Of a stretch of DNA of 64,000 bases, positions 34,326 through 42,623 are shown one piece after another. A program made the position numbers and the translations under genes. The notes beneath the pieces are model-generated. The model made no database searches, was not told the DNA's origin, and saw only the letters and a program-made list of their open reading frames with translations. Source of the stretch: Candidatus Gottesmanbacteria bacterium (GTDB lineage: Bacteria; Patescibacteria; Microgenomatia; 2-02-FULL-39-11); NCBI GenBank assembly GCA_016186795.1, contig JACPKY010000001.1, forward strand, positions 124,001 to 188,000. Direction: 5' to 3'. Every line of letters starts with the position of its first letter. Position 1 is the first letter of the stretch.

Positions 34326-36296
34326 TCACATTCTTTCGACTGTTTCGATTCCGAGAAGATATAATCCCTTATTAAGAATGTGGGCAGTTGCGGTTGTTAG
34401 GAAAAGACGAAATTCTGTGCTAGTGGATCCGCTCTTATTACCAGAACCAAGAATGGAATGTTTATTGTAAAAGACATTGAATTTTCCGGCTATTTGAAAT
34501 AAATATGAACACAAAAGGTTTGGTGAAAGAGTCTCTGCGCTCCCAAGGACAACTTCGGGGAAACGGTAAAGAGTACGAAGAAGAACTTCTTCTTCTGTGT
34601 TTAATTCCAGAGAAGATAGTTTCAGAGAGCTTTCGTCAATTTGCGACTTTGATTTATTGGCACTTTTCCACTTGCGAAGGACACTTTTGCACCGGGCGTA
34701 GGTGTAGAGAAGGTAGGGACCAGAATCACCATCAAGTGAGACTGATTCCTCAAGATCAAAGGCAATATCGATCTTGGGATTGACCCGAAGCATCGAATAT
34801 TTCACCGCCGCGACCGAAACTTTTTCTGAAATATCTGCTTTGTTTCCTTCTCCTTTTCCAATTTTGGATTTCTCCATAATTTTCAATATCTTCTCTTTTG
34901 CTTCATCGAAAAGAGAGTCTGCAGTAATTACCTGACCGGTGCGAGATGACATTTTGCCGGATTTCAGGTGAACCATACCATAAGCTAAATGAAAATGCTT
35001 GCCTTTGTGACGAGGGAAAAGTATCTCGGTTGCTTTGTATCCGATTTGGAAAAAATTACTCTGCTCATTGGCGACGTTATTTATAGAAAGATCATAGGGA
35101 AAGGTATTATATTCAAGCTCTTCCAAAGCTACTTCTTTCCCTTCGTAGGTGGCATAATTTTCGGAAGTGACAAACACGCAGTTATTCAACCCGTACTTTT
35201 TACCAGGAAAGTAAATTGATCCGTCCTTATCTTTGATAAAAATCCCACTCTTTACAGCCTCAATTACAAGTTCCCTCCCTTGCCTTTCTACTTCACTTTC
35301 AAAAAAGAGACGGTCAAAGTAGGTGCCAACTCTTTTATATATCGAGTCAAAGTACTCTAAACTCCAGCCGCGAGTTTCCTCCCAGAGGGCAACACTTTTT
35401 GGATCTTCATAAATGGCTTTATTCATACCAATGATCTCTTTCTGAACCTTCTTGTCTTTTTCATATGCTTGACTCCCCTGCGCATACGCCCGACCCAAGA
35501 ATTTTGCCTTTTCACGGGGTGTGAAACGGCGAATATGATCTAATTCAATCTTTTCACGCTCAAGAATCTTTTTAACGCCCCAGATTGCTTTGGCAACATG
35601 AAGGCCAACATCTCCTTCATAGTTTGCCCTAAATACTTCTGTTCCAACCGCTTCCAGTATCCGAACCAGTGATTCGCCAATACTGATGTTTCTGAGATGC
35701 CCGATATGGAACTCTTTCAGAGTATTGGGATGGGCAAATTCAAGAAAAATCTTCTTGCCTTCTAACACGTGAGCAAGCGGTATCGTGGTAAATTTGGTTG
35801 ATTTATCAGCCTTTTTGTAATTTAGCAGTTGAGAAATTAGAGTGATAAATACCTCTTTGCGGATCCAGAGGTTAATGAATCCCGGGCCCGCCACATCGGC
35901 CTTTTCCAATATATCCCTATATGTCAGTTTTCCCCCATTTTTCCCATTTTCCATACCTTGGAGATGAACACTATCAGATATAAATGATGTCGTTTGATTT
36001 GTTTTGATATATTTATTGACCTGATCTGAGATTTGTTTTGCTAATTCAAGAGGACTCTTCTTCAAAACTCCGGCCAGTCGGAAGGCTACGTTTGTTGAAT
36101 AATCCCCATAGTGGAAACTACCGGGATGCTCAAGGTGAATTGAAAAACTCTTCACTTTGGATAAATTTTCTGGGAAGGCCGTCACAACAACCTGTTTTAC
36201 CATATCTCCAAGCAGAGCAACGTATGATGGTTCTTTTTCCCAATCAAGATTGGTAAAAAGCTTTGGTCTATCTAAAGGTGATTTTTGATCCTTCAT
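34326..36296 (-). CDS. argS: Arginyl-tRNA synthetase
   Basis: 656 residues. N-terminal Add1-like domain, then the class I HIGH motif in KEFHIGHLRN (197-200), the ArgRS helix IWGVKKIL, and the KMSKS equivalent GKMSSRTGQVI followed by the DALR anticodon-binding domain at the C-terminus (about 540-656). It charges tRNA-Arg in the cytoplasm. Residues about 98-127 form an extra loop relative to usual ArgRS. It follows the cyclase gene by 15 bp and is probably the last gene of the T-box operon, which suggests control by uncharged tRNA. No intrinsic terminator is obvious after its stop. Confidence 0.97.
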   Translation of the reverse strand: MKDQKSPLDRPKLFTNLDWEKEPSYVALLGDMVKQVVVTAFPENLSKVKSFSIHLEHPGSFHYGDYSTNVAFRLAGVLKKSPLELAKQISDQVNKYIKTNQTTSFISDSVHLQGMENGKNGGKLTYRDILEKADVAGPGFINLWIRKEVFITLISQLLNYKKADKSTKFTTIPLAHVLEGKKIFLEFAHPNTLKEFHIGHLRNISIGESLVRILEAVGTEVFRANYEGDVGLHVAKAIWGVKKILEREKIELDHIRRFTPREKAKFLGRAYAQGSQAYEKDKKVQKEIIGMNKAIYEDPKSVALWEETRGWSLEYFDSIYKRVGTYFDRLFFESEVERQGRELVIEAVKSGIFIKDKDGSIYFPGKKYGLNNCVFVTSENYATYEGKEVALEELEYNTFPYDLSINNVANEQSNFFQIGYKATEILFPRHKGKHFHLAYGMVHLKSGKMSSRTGQVITADSLFDEAKEKILKIMEKSKIGKGEGNKADISEKVSVAAVKYSMLRVNPKIDIAFDLEESVSLDGDSGPYLLYTYARCKSVLRKWKSANKSKSQIDESSLKLSSLELNTEEEVLLRTLYRFPEVVLGSAETLSPNLLCSYLFQIAGKFNVFYNKHSILGSGNKSGSTSTEFRLFLTTATAHILNKGLYLLGIETVERM

Positions 36297-36311
36297 ATCG
36301 GGTTTATTTTA

Positions 36312-36938
36312 TCATAGGCCCTCTACCTCAGCCACCACTCTTACCGGAACACCATCAGTAGGAGTAGATAAAGGAAAAGCAAAGACACGGAATACTTTGT
36401 GGGTAAGTCTATCGAAATTTGTCAGATTTTCCATAATAGGAATCCCTGCTCCTAGAATGATCTTGTGAATGGGAAATGGATCTTTATCTGGACTTGGTGA
36501 GTCAATCCCGACCATCTTCACCCGTGCCTGAGTTAGTCCTTTTGCAAAACCTTCTGAAAGAACTGAATACGAGGAAAAATAATCTTTCCTTTTCCAGTTC
36601 TTGCTATAGTCTGTCCGGATCAAAACAACTGTATCATTATATTTAGTAATATGATCTTTTATTTCGGAATGTATCGGATTTTGTCCTCGACAATCTAGGA
36701 CAATTCCCTTTCCGGAAAATGTAGTTAGAGGTAACTCTGATAATGATTTTCCACCAGGAATAAAGTGTGATGGAGCATCCATATGAGTCCCTGTGTGACC
36801 GACAAAACTGTAGGAATGAACTGAACAGCCGTCTTTTGCAATCGTAAAAATCTTCTTAATTTGAGGAGAAGGATCACCCGGAAAAACGGGAAGATTTGAT
36901 GTAAATGGGAGAGATAAATCTATATACTTATATCTCAT
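36312..36938 (-). CDS. Cyclase family protein (kynurenine formamidase-like)
   Basis: About 208 residues from ATG 36938, one base after the stop of the transporter gene. The start YIDLSLPFTSNLPVFPGDP and the metal-binding motif HTGTHMDAPSHF (about residues 46-57) are diagnostic for the cyclase/KynB family. 'VLIRTDYSKNW' and 'KMVGIDSPSPD' match later conserved strands. Family members hydrolyse N-formylkynurenine or related amides, or act on other small molecules, using a divalent metal. In this operon the substrate is unknown; an amino-acid derivative carried by the adjacent transporter is a reasonable guess. Confidence 0.9.
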   Translation of the reverse strand: MRYKYIDLSLPFTSNLPVFPGDPSPQIKKIFTIAKDGCSVHSYSFVGHTGTHMDAPSHFIPGGKSLSELPLTTFSGKGIVLDCRGQNPIHSEIKDHITKYNDTVVLIRTDYSKNWKRKDYFSSYSVLSEGFAKGLTQARVKMVGIDSPSPDKDPFPIHKIILGAGIPIMENLTNFDRLTHKVFRVFAFPLSTPTDGVPVRVVAEVEGL

Positions 36939-36939
36939 A

Positions 36940-37800
36940 CTATACTTTTTTAAAAATAACTGTAACAAGACCTGCAACGATTATACACCCTCCTATCCAT
37001 TGTTGAAGCGTCATATTCTCTTTCAAAAATACGACACCAAGGATGGCTGCAAGAAACATCGCAGGTACAAGAAAAAACGACCCTATGGCTCCTGGAAGGT
37101 ATTTGAGACTGCTGTAGAGGAACGTAACACCGGTAAGGTAAAAAAAGCCATTCAGAAGTATGAGGAGAATGTCTCGCCCATCATATGTAGGGAAAGTTCC
37201 ACCATTTATGACAAAAGGTATTAAGAATATTCCTCCAATAAGAAAACGAACCGATGTTACAACACTTGTCGGAATTTGGGGATCTATCTTTTTTGTCATA
37301 ACATCAGTAATCCCAAAAGCAAGAGTCCCAGAAACTAGCATTATTTCACCAATCCGAAAGTTAAAACGCTCCGTCTGGGAAAGAAGATAGGCTCCGAAAA
37401 GCAGAAGACCCATACCGAGAAGTTGTCGAGGTACAATAGATTCTTTTAACCAAACGTATGCGGTCAAAGTGGCAAAGACGACTTCCAGTTGCAAAAGGAA
37501 TGCTGCTTCGGAAACTGGAACAATTTGTAAACCCGATAGGGCAAAATAACCTCCTATTCCTGAAGCAAGAATTCCAAATACCAAAAGAAGCGGAATGTCT
37601 TTTCGATTCACTTTCCTTAGAGAATACTTGGATAAAACAAGTGTAATCGGCAAAAAGAGAATTCCAATGACAAGTGATGTCCAAACCGTCACAACGAGAG
37701 GAGGAAACTTGGATACGAGGAGTTTGGCAGGAAAAAGATCGAGTGAGAAAATAATTGTTGTCAGTACTCCAAAGAAAAGTCCCTTCTGATAGTTTTTCAT
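36940..37800 (-). CDS. EamA/DMT-family transporter, T-box regulated
   Basis: 286 residues with ten transmembrane helices in two EamA repeats. First repeat: 'FSLDLFPAKLLVSKFPPLVVTVWTSLVIG' to 'YVWLKESIVPRQLLGMGLLLFGAYLL'; second: 'FGITDVMTKKIDP' to 'VVFLKENMTLQQWIGGCIIVAGLVTVIF'. A metabolite carrier of the inner membrane. Control by a T-box on its leader makes an amino acid, or a related compound, the likely substrate. GGGAG before the ATG lies inside the terminator stem, so the ribosome site may be hidden when the terminator forms. Confidence 0.92.
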   Translation of the reverse strand: MKNYQKGLFFGVLTTIIFSLDLFPAKLLVSKFPPLVVTVWTSLVIGILFLPITLVLSKYSLRKVNRKDIPLLLVFGILASGIGGYFALSGLQIVPVSEAAFLLQLEVVFATLTAYVWLKESIVPRQLLGMGLLLFGAYLLSQTERFNFRIGEIMLVSGTLAFGITDVMTKKIDPQIPTSVVTSVRFLIGGIFLIPFVINGGTFPTYDGRDILLILLNGFFYLTGVTFLYSSLKYLPGAIGSFFLVPAMFLAAILGVVFLKENMTLQQWIGGCIIVAGLVTVIFKKV

Positions 37801-38044
37801 AAAAAAACTCCCGCTAAAAATAGACTACTGTCTTAAGGACGGGAGTTCAAGAGTATCTCCTCCGTGGTGCCACCTTAATTCCGGAAGGCTTCTTCCGCTC
37901 GTTTGAGACCTACTTTCCTCTGATTCGTATTACTTGAGGATTTCTTCAGTCTCCAGCTCCGAGGCTCGGTCCAGATTTTTTCATCTCTAGGTTCCTCATC
38001 AACGCTATTGGAAGGATTGTATTGAACAATACTATTTCTGTCAA
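37801..38044 (-). promoter_or_regulatory. T-box riboswitch with promoter, antiterminator and terminator
   Basis: On the minus strand TTGACA-17-TACAAT (38044-38016) starts a leader of about 209 nt. Stem I begins GTTGATGAGGA and closes with TCCTCAAG (K-turn-like base). Stem III is CGGAAG/CTTCCG. The T-box TTAAGG-TGGCACC-ACGG (37878-37862) pairs with CCGT-CCTTAA to form the antiterminator. The competing terminator is AACTCCCG/CGGGAGTT plus seven Ts, ending at the ATG. The TGGC bulge fits tRNAs with discriminator G. The specifier lies in CTGAAGAAATCC (37949-37938): GAA, AGA or AAA cannot be separated by eye. AGA (Arg) would fit argS in the operon. Confidence 0.93.
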
Positions 38045-38091
38045 TACTGTCAGTTTTTATGTTTGAACTTTCGGATATTTTTCACTAACCC

Positions 38092-38109
38092 ATCCGCCAA
38101 CTGGCGGAT
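38092..38109. repeat. Palindrome ATCCGCC-aact-GGCGGAT
   Basis: A perfect seven-bp inverted repeat around a four-base centre. A near copy (CCGTCAGCTGGCGG) is inside leuS at about 57205-57220. The rest of 38045-38136 holds no gene. Confidence 0.75.
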
Positions 38110-38136
38110 AGATTATAGGCAGAATCGAGGATATAC

Positions 38137-39060
38137 TTACTGACCGGCAGGGGTTGTTGGTTGAACTTGCGCACCTCCCGTTGCCCCGGTTGGAACAACT
38201 TCCTTCTCCATCGCTTTGGGTGTGGTAGTCACTTTTGGCTTTGGTTGTGCTAAAGCTTCTTTGGTTGTCGTGATAACCTCAACAACTGGGGCTTTTGCCC
38301 AAGCAGCAACTGCTGCGGTTGTATACTGCGGTGTCCCGTTTGCTGCAACTGGTACGAGTGCGAAGTAGTACTTTACACCGGGAGTAAGGTATCCAACTGT
38401 GAACCAACGTATGTTACCCATATTCAAGAGGCCATACTGATATGATCCCGCTTTGGTTCCATATACCAGGTGATAGTTTTCGGCTCCTGAAACATTGGTC
38501 CAGTAAAGAGTTACTTGCCCCACCTTTGGACCTGCCTTGGCCCACAGTTTCTCGGCTCCAACTGGTCCGCCTGTCTTTGCCGAAACTGTTGGTTGAGCTG
38601 CCGCTTGGTCTTTTTTCACAGTCGGCGCACCTACTTTTGTATCCATCGATGCTGTTGAAACAACACCGCCTGCCGCAACCGCCCAGACTTCGCCAGAAAA
38701 TGGACTTGAGGCACCATTGTGAGCTGCAATCATCCGGAAGTAGTATTTCACTCCTGGAGTAAGACTCTTGACGGTGTATTTTCTACTCATTTCACCGCCA
38801 ATGTTTTCTGCTCCATATATGTATGTATTAGTCTTTGTTCCGTATGCAACACCGTAACGGTCCGCGTAGTTGACGCCTTCCCAATAGATTGTAACTTCTC
38901 CCGCTTTTGGACCTGATTTTGCCCATACTTTTTTTGGAGCTTCCGGTCTTAACCCCCCCGAGGAATCACCGGCGTACACTTTGGAAGGAGCAAGGATTGA
39001 CCCAACTCCCGCAATTCCCAATATTAATACCAGGAAGGAAAATGAGTAGATTTTTTTCAT
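38137..39060 (-). CDS. Secreted protein with two fibronectin type III-like domains
   Basis: About 307 residues from ATG 39060; an upstream GTG would add nine residues. The signal peptide MKKIYSFSFLVLILGIAGVG is cleaved near VYAGD. Two FN3-like repeats follow. Each begins KxWAKxGPKxGxVTxYW and ends with SLTPGVKYYFRM or YLTPGVKYYFAL. A Thr/Pro/Lys-rich tail closes the protein. FN3 domains in exported proteins usually serve as spacers or carbohydrate and protein contacts. There is no enzyme domain. It lies divergent to the PBP1A gene. Confidence 0.85.
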   Translation of the reverse strand: MKKIYSFSFLVLILGIAGVGSILAPSKVYAGDSSGGLRPEAPKKVWAKSGPKAGEVTIYWEGVNYADRYGVAYGTKTNTYIYGAENIGGEMSRKYTVKSLTPGVKYYFRMIAAHNGASSPFSGEVWAVAAGGVVSTASMDTKVGAPTVKKDQAAAQPTVSAKTGGPVGAEKLWAKAGPKVGQVTLYWTNVSGAENYHLVYGTKAGSYQYGLLNMGNIRWFTVGYLTPGVKYYFALVPVAANGTPQYTTAAVAAWAKAPVVEVITTTKEALAQPKPKVTTTPKAMEKEVVPTGATGGAQVQPTTPAGQ

Positions 39061-39185
39061 ATACTTCAACTTTCTAGTAATTTTCACAGTCTGTCAAGGA
39101 CTAATTAAATATAAATAAAAATATACAAAGGTAACAAAATATATCAATCCAAATGGAAAGTCCATTTCCTTTTCCCAACTCTCTC

Positions 39186-39310
39186 TTGACAGCGTGAATA
39201 AATGTGTGAAATGCTAGAACCAGTAAGGAAAACCTACAAAATAAATATGACCAGTTGGTAACAACAGACGGTGAACCTGAAAAGACGGTTTTCTTGTAGG
39301 TGGTTTTTTC
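39186..39310 (+). promoter_or_regulatory. Promoter-like box and hairpin leader upstream of PBP1A
   Basis: TTGACA (39186-39191) has no ideal -10 partner (best TGCTAG at 20 bp). The following leader ends in ACCTACAA/TTGTAGGT (39232-39239 with 39294-39301), enclosing GAAAA/TTTTC, and a GGTTTTTT tail directly before the ATG. The arrangement resembles an attenuator. Confidence 0.4.
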
Positions 39311-39312
39311 AT

Positions 39313-41751
39313 ATGGCACGTCGCAAAAAGAAATCAATCGCAAAAAAAGTACAACTCCATAGCATGAGACCTATGGAATCGCTTCATGCCTTTCTTCGAA
39401 GCATAAATCTCTCAATAGTGAAAAAGACTTCTCCACGGATTAGCCAAAGGACGAAGAAAGTGAAGGGAAAATTGATGGTAACGAAAAACCTGAAAAAGCG
39501 AGGATTTTCACAATCAACATCCGTTCAATTATTCCTTACCGAATTCCACCGCTCAAAGACAAACACTCATATAACACTCACGAAAAAGAAAGAGACGCTT
39601 TCAAAACTTCCATCACAAACAGGAATATTTCTCAAGACATTTTGGAGCAGAAACCAAAGAGTAATTATTCCAATCGTTGGAATAGGTTTCATCGCAAGCG
39701 GAACATTCTACTTTTATATCCTTCGAGATCTCCCTTCACCGTTTACTCTTTCTTCCCAGCATATTGCGCAGACAACGATTATACGGGATCGCAATGGAAT
39801 CGTTTTGTATAAAGTCTACAAAGACGCAAACCGCGTTAAAATGACATGGGATGAAATCCCAACAGTCGTGAAAAATGCAACAATTGCCATTGAAGATGCC
39901 GATTTTTACCGCCATAACGGAATTTCTCCCAAAGCAATTGTCAGGGCATTCCTCTACAACCTTCAGCAAACAAATATCAATACCTATCAAGGGGGTTCTA
40001 CTATCACCCAGCAATTAGTAAAAAACAGGCTCCTCAATCAACAGAAAACATATAAACGGAAAGCTCAAGAAATTATTCTAGCCCTAGCAACCGACCTTCT
40101 CTATTCAAAAAAAGAAATCCTCAACATGTATCTCAATGAAGTAGGTTACGGAGGTCCGGCATATGGGATTGAGTCGGCCGCACAGATGTATTTCGGAGTA
40201 CATGCGAAAGACTTGAGTTTAGCTCAAGCAGCATTCCTTGCTGGTCTTCCGGCTGCCCCAACGACATTTTCTCCTTTTGGCACAAATCCGCACCTATCAA
40301 CAATTCGGCAGCAGCAAGTTCTTGATAGGATGTTAAACCTTTCCATGATCTCCAAAACTGCGTATGATCAAGCACGAAATGAACTCCTTGTTTTTGCTGC
40401 ACAAAAAATTGATATCTTGGCTCCCCATTTCGTAATGTTTGTCAAAGACCAACTGGTGACGCAATTGGGTGAAAATGTTGTCGTCGGCGGAGGCCTTGAT
40501 GTTATTACTACTCTTGATTATTCCATTCAGCAAAAGGCAGAAGAGGTAGTGAAAAAGCAAATAGAAAGTATGGGAAAAGGCTACAATATCCATAATGGCG
40601 CAGCTCTTGTCACCGACCCGCAAACAGGAGAAATCTTAGCCATGGTTGGATCACAGGATTACTTTGATGTTGCAAACAAAGGCCATGTCAATGTCACAAC
40701 AGCTCTTCGACAACCTGGCTCTTCCATAAAAGTAGTCAATTACGCCTACGCCTTTGACCATGGCTATACTCCCAATAGCGTTATTGAGGACTCACCGGTT
40801 GTGTTTGTAGCACCAGGTGCGACCGAACGGTATGCACCACAAAATTACGATTCGAAATTCCATGGGAACGTCACCTTTCGGTCGGCATTGGCAAATTCCT
40901 ACAATATTCCTGCTGTAAAAATCCTCAATCGGATTGGGGTTCCCAACATGCTTGAGCAGGGAAGAAAGATGGGGATACGAAGCTGGAATGATCCACCTCC
41001 TATCGGGCTTTCGCTCACATTAGGAGGGCTTGAGGTAACCATGCTTGATATGGCACGAGTCTACGGAACACTGGCAAATCAAGGGGTGAGGAAAGAGTTG
41101 AAGTTCATAAAAGAGATTCGGGATAGTGACCAATCTGACCTGACAAAACTTTTTTATGAAAAAAGCAAAGACCTATCGCTTATCGGAAGTGTCGAGGCAG
41201 AAGAAAATGCTCAAGTCGTTTCCCCTCTTGCCGCTTATTGGCTGACAGACATCCTTGCCGATAACAACGCCCGGCTTCCAGCCTTTGGACGGTATGCAAA
41301 GCTATCAGTACCTGGACATAAAGTCGCTGTGAAAACAGGAACATCAAATAATTTCCGGGATAACTGGACGATCGGCTTCTCACCAAACTATCTTGTGGCA
41401 ACGTGGGTTGGCAATAGTGATGGAACGTACATGAACAAAAATCTTGTTTCAGGCATAACAGGAGCTGCCCCAATTTGGCATGAAATTATGTCATCTCTCC
41501 TTTCCGATGTTGAGGCAAAGGAATTCTCTGTCCCTGAAGGACTCATTCCAATTAAAGTTTGTGCAGTCAATGGCCTTCTTACCTGCCCCAACTGTCCGCA
41601 GGAGAAAATAGAGTACTTTGCCGCTGATAAAGTCCCAACGAAACAGTGCTATTTCAGATCTGCCTCAGACTGTGCTTCTGCCAAGCAGCAAGCAGAAGGA
41701 AAATCTGAGGAAGAAAAAAAGCAACTCCTTGCCGGATGCTTCGCAAACTAA
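39313..41751 (+). CDS. Bifunctional penicillin-binding protein 1A
   Basis: About 812 residues from ATG 39313 (an in-frame GTG 42 bp upstream is less likely). A very basic cytoplasmic tail of about 115 residues precedes one transmembrane helix. The GT51 domain has the catalytic Glu in AIEDADFYRHNG and the GGSTITQQLVKN motif. The transpeptidase has the catalytic Ser in PGSSIKVVNYAYAFD (SxxK), ANSYNIPAV (SxN) and VKTGTSNNFRDNW (KTG). It polymerises and crosslinks peptidoglycan outside the membrane. The C-terminal tail contains paired cysteines (CAVNGLLTCPNC, QCYFRSASDC) that may form disulfides. The unusually long basic N-tail is notable. Confidence 0.95.
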   Translation: MARRKKKSIAKKVQLHSMRPMESLHAFLRSINLSIVKKTSPRISQRTKKVKGKLMVTKNLKKRGFSQSTSVQLFLTEFHRSKTNTHITLTKKKETLSKLPSQTGIFLKTFWSRNQRVIIPIVGIGFIASGTFYFYILRDLPSPFTLSSQHIAQTTIIRDRNGIVLYKVYKDANRVKMTWDEIPTVVKNATIAIEDADFYRHNGISPKAIVRAFLYNLQQTNINTYQGGSTITQQLVKNRLLNQQKTYKRKAQEIILALATDLLYSKKEILNMYLNEVGYGGPAYGIESAAQMYFGVHAKDLSLAQAAFLAGLPAAPTTFSPFGTNPHLSTIRQQQVLDRMLNLSMISKTAYDQARNELLVFAAQKIDILAPHFVMFVKDQLVTQLGENVVVGGGLDVITTLDYSIQQKAEEVVKKQIESMGKGYNIHNGAALVTDPQTGEILAMVGSQDYFDVANKGHVNVTTALRQPGSSIKVVNYAYAFDHGYTPNSVIEDSPVVFVAPGATERYAPQNYDSKFHGNVTFRSALANSYNIPAVKILNRIGVPNMLEQGRKMGIRSWNDPPPIGLSLTLGGLEVTMLDMARVYGTLANQGVRKELKFIKEIRDSDQSDLTKLFYEKSKDLSLIGSVEAEENAQVVSPLAAYWLTDILADNNARLPAFGRYAKLSVPGHKVAVKTGTSNNFRDNWTIGFSPNYLVATWVGNSDGTYMNKNLVSGITGAAPIWHEIMSSLLSDVEAKEFSVPEGLIPIKVCAVNGLLTCPNCPQEKIEYFAADKVPTKQCYFRSASDCASAKQQAEGKSEEEKKQLLAGCFAN

Positions 41752-41771
41752 TCTAATTTCCATATCTTAAA

Positions 41772-41807
41772 TTGACATACTATTCATACAATGGTATTAT
41801 TTATACC
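41772..41807 (+). promoter_or_regulatory. Promoter and inverted-repeat operator of VapBC-type module
   Basis: TTGACA-17-TATTAT with a TG extension. The inverted repeat GGTAT-N5-ATACC (41793-41807) covers the -10 box and the start point, the usual place for antitoxin binding. ATG 41810 follows immediately. Confidence 0.7.
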
Positions 41808-41809
41808 AA

Positions 41810-42088
41810 ATGAATACGTCTATGATCGTCACAAATATCCGGATGCCGAAACAGATCTATACCAAAGTAAAAACATTGGCTGCGGAAAAAGGTATAAGTT
41901 TCAACCAATATATCAATCAACTTGTTGCCGAAAAGACAAGATTAAAACAATTGGGATTGGATAAAAAACCACTCAAAAGAAACCAATATCCATCTCTCTG
42001 GGATTTAGCAAAGTTAGCCAAACTTCCCTCAAAGCCCATGGGTGCATCGAAGGATGACAAAATCATTTACGGTATAGATGATCGATAA
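41810..42088 (+). CDS. Antitoxin, ribbon-helix-helix type (VapB-like)
   Basis: 92 residues. The N-terminal 50 residues have the RHH pattern: strand MIVTNIRMPKQIYTKV, then helix VKTLAAEKGISFNQYINQLV. The Pro/Lys-rich C-terminal half (WDLAKLAKLPSKPMG) is the likely toxin-binding tail. It should neutralise the PIN toxin and repress the shared promoter through the inverted repeat just upstream. The coding region overlaps the toxin gene by 11 bp. Confidence 0.82.
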   Translation: MNTSMIVTNIRMPKQIYTKVKTLAAEKGISFNQYINQLVAEKTRLKQLGLDKKPLKRNQYPSLWDLAKLAKLPSKPMGASKDDKIIYGIDDR

Positions 42089-42482
42089 AGTATTTATTGA
42101 CACGAGTTTTTTAAAGGCCGTGGTCGACGAAAAAGACGACTTTTATACCGATGCGTTAAGGATTTGGAACAGATTCCGGGAGGGAAATTTTCAGCTTCTT
42201 ACCTCTAATTTTATCCTTGATGAGACACTTACACTTGTTCGTATCCGCAGAGGTCTCCATATTATAGAATTATTTAGAAAAATTCTTGCCGGAAAGCCTG
42301 CTATAGAAATAGAAAGAGTTGCTCTTGAGGACGAAGAAAATGCATGGAAATGGTTCATGCTTCCCTGGAAAGATCTATCCTTTACTGACTGCATCTCCTT
42401 TGCCTTGATGAAGCGGCTTGGACTGAACAGAGTTGCTACTTTCGATAAACACTTCCGCCAGGCCGGATTTATCCTCTTTTGA
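42078..42482 (+). CDS. PIN-domain ribonuclease toxin (VapC-like)
   Basis: 134 residues with all four acidic residues of the PIN site: Asp8 in VFIDTSF, Glu49 in FILDETL, Asp104 in LSFTDCISFAL and Asp123 in VATFDKHF. VapC toxins cut tRNA or rRNA in the cytoplasm and stop translation. It overlaps the antitoxin gene, as usual for the family. All catalytic positions being intact suggests an active toxin. Confidence 0.9.
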   Translation: MIDKVFIDTSFLKAVVDEKDDFYTDALRIWNRFREGNFQLLTSNFILDETLTLVRIRRGLHIIELFRKILAGKPAIEIERVALEDEENAWKWFMLPWKDLSFTDCISFALMKRLGLNRVATFDKHFRQAGFILF

Positions 42483-42530
42483 CCAACTAGTATTTTGCCT
42501 GTCCCCCGGGCACTCAGGACATACGGCCAC

Positions 42531-42618
42531 TTGACAAGTAACCTATAGTAGGATATACTCCCCTTTCTTCCTCGAAGTAGAGACAAATAATCATCGTATA
42601 AACTACGATGGTTTTTTG
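42531..42618 (+). promoter_or_regulatory. Promoter followed by intrinsic terminator in the leader
   Basis: TTGACA-17-TATACT (42531-42559) is a near-consensus promoter. Only about 35 nt later CATCGTA-taaac-TACGATG is followed by GTTTTTTG (42592-42618), an intrinsic terminator ending six bases before the ATG of the transglycosylase gene. It looks like an attenuator or a very short RNA gene. Confidence 0.7.
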
Positions 42619-42623
42619 TATCT

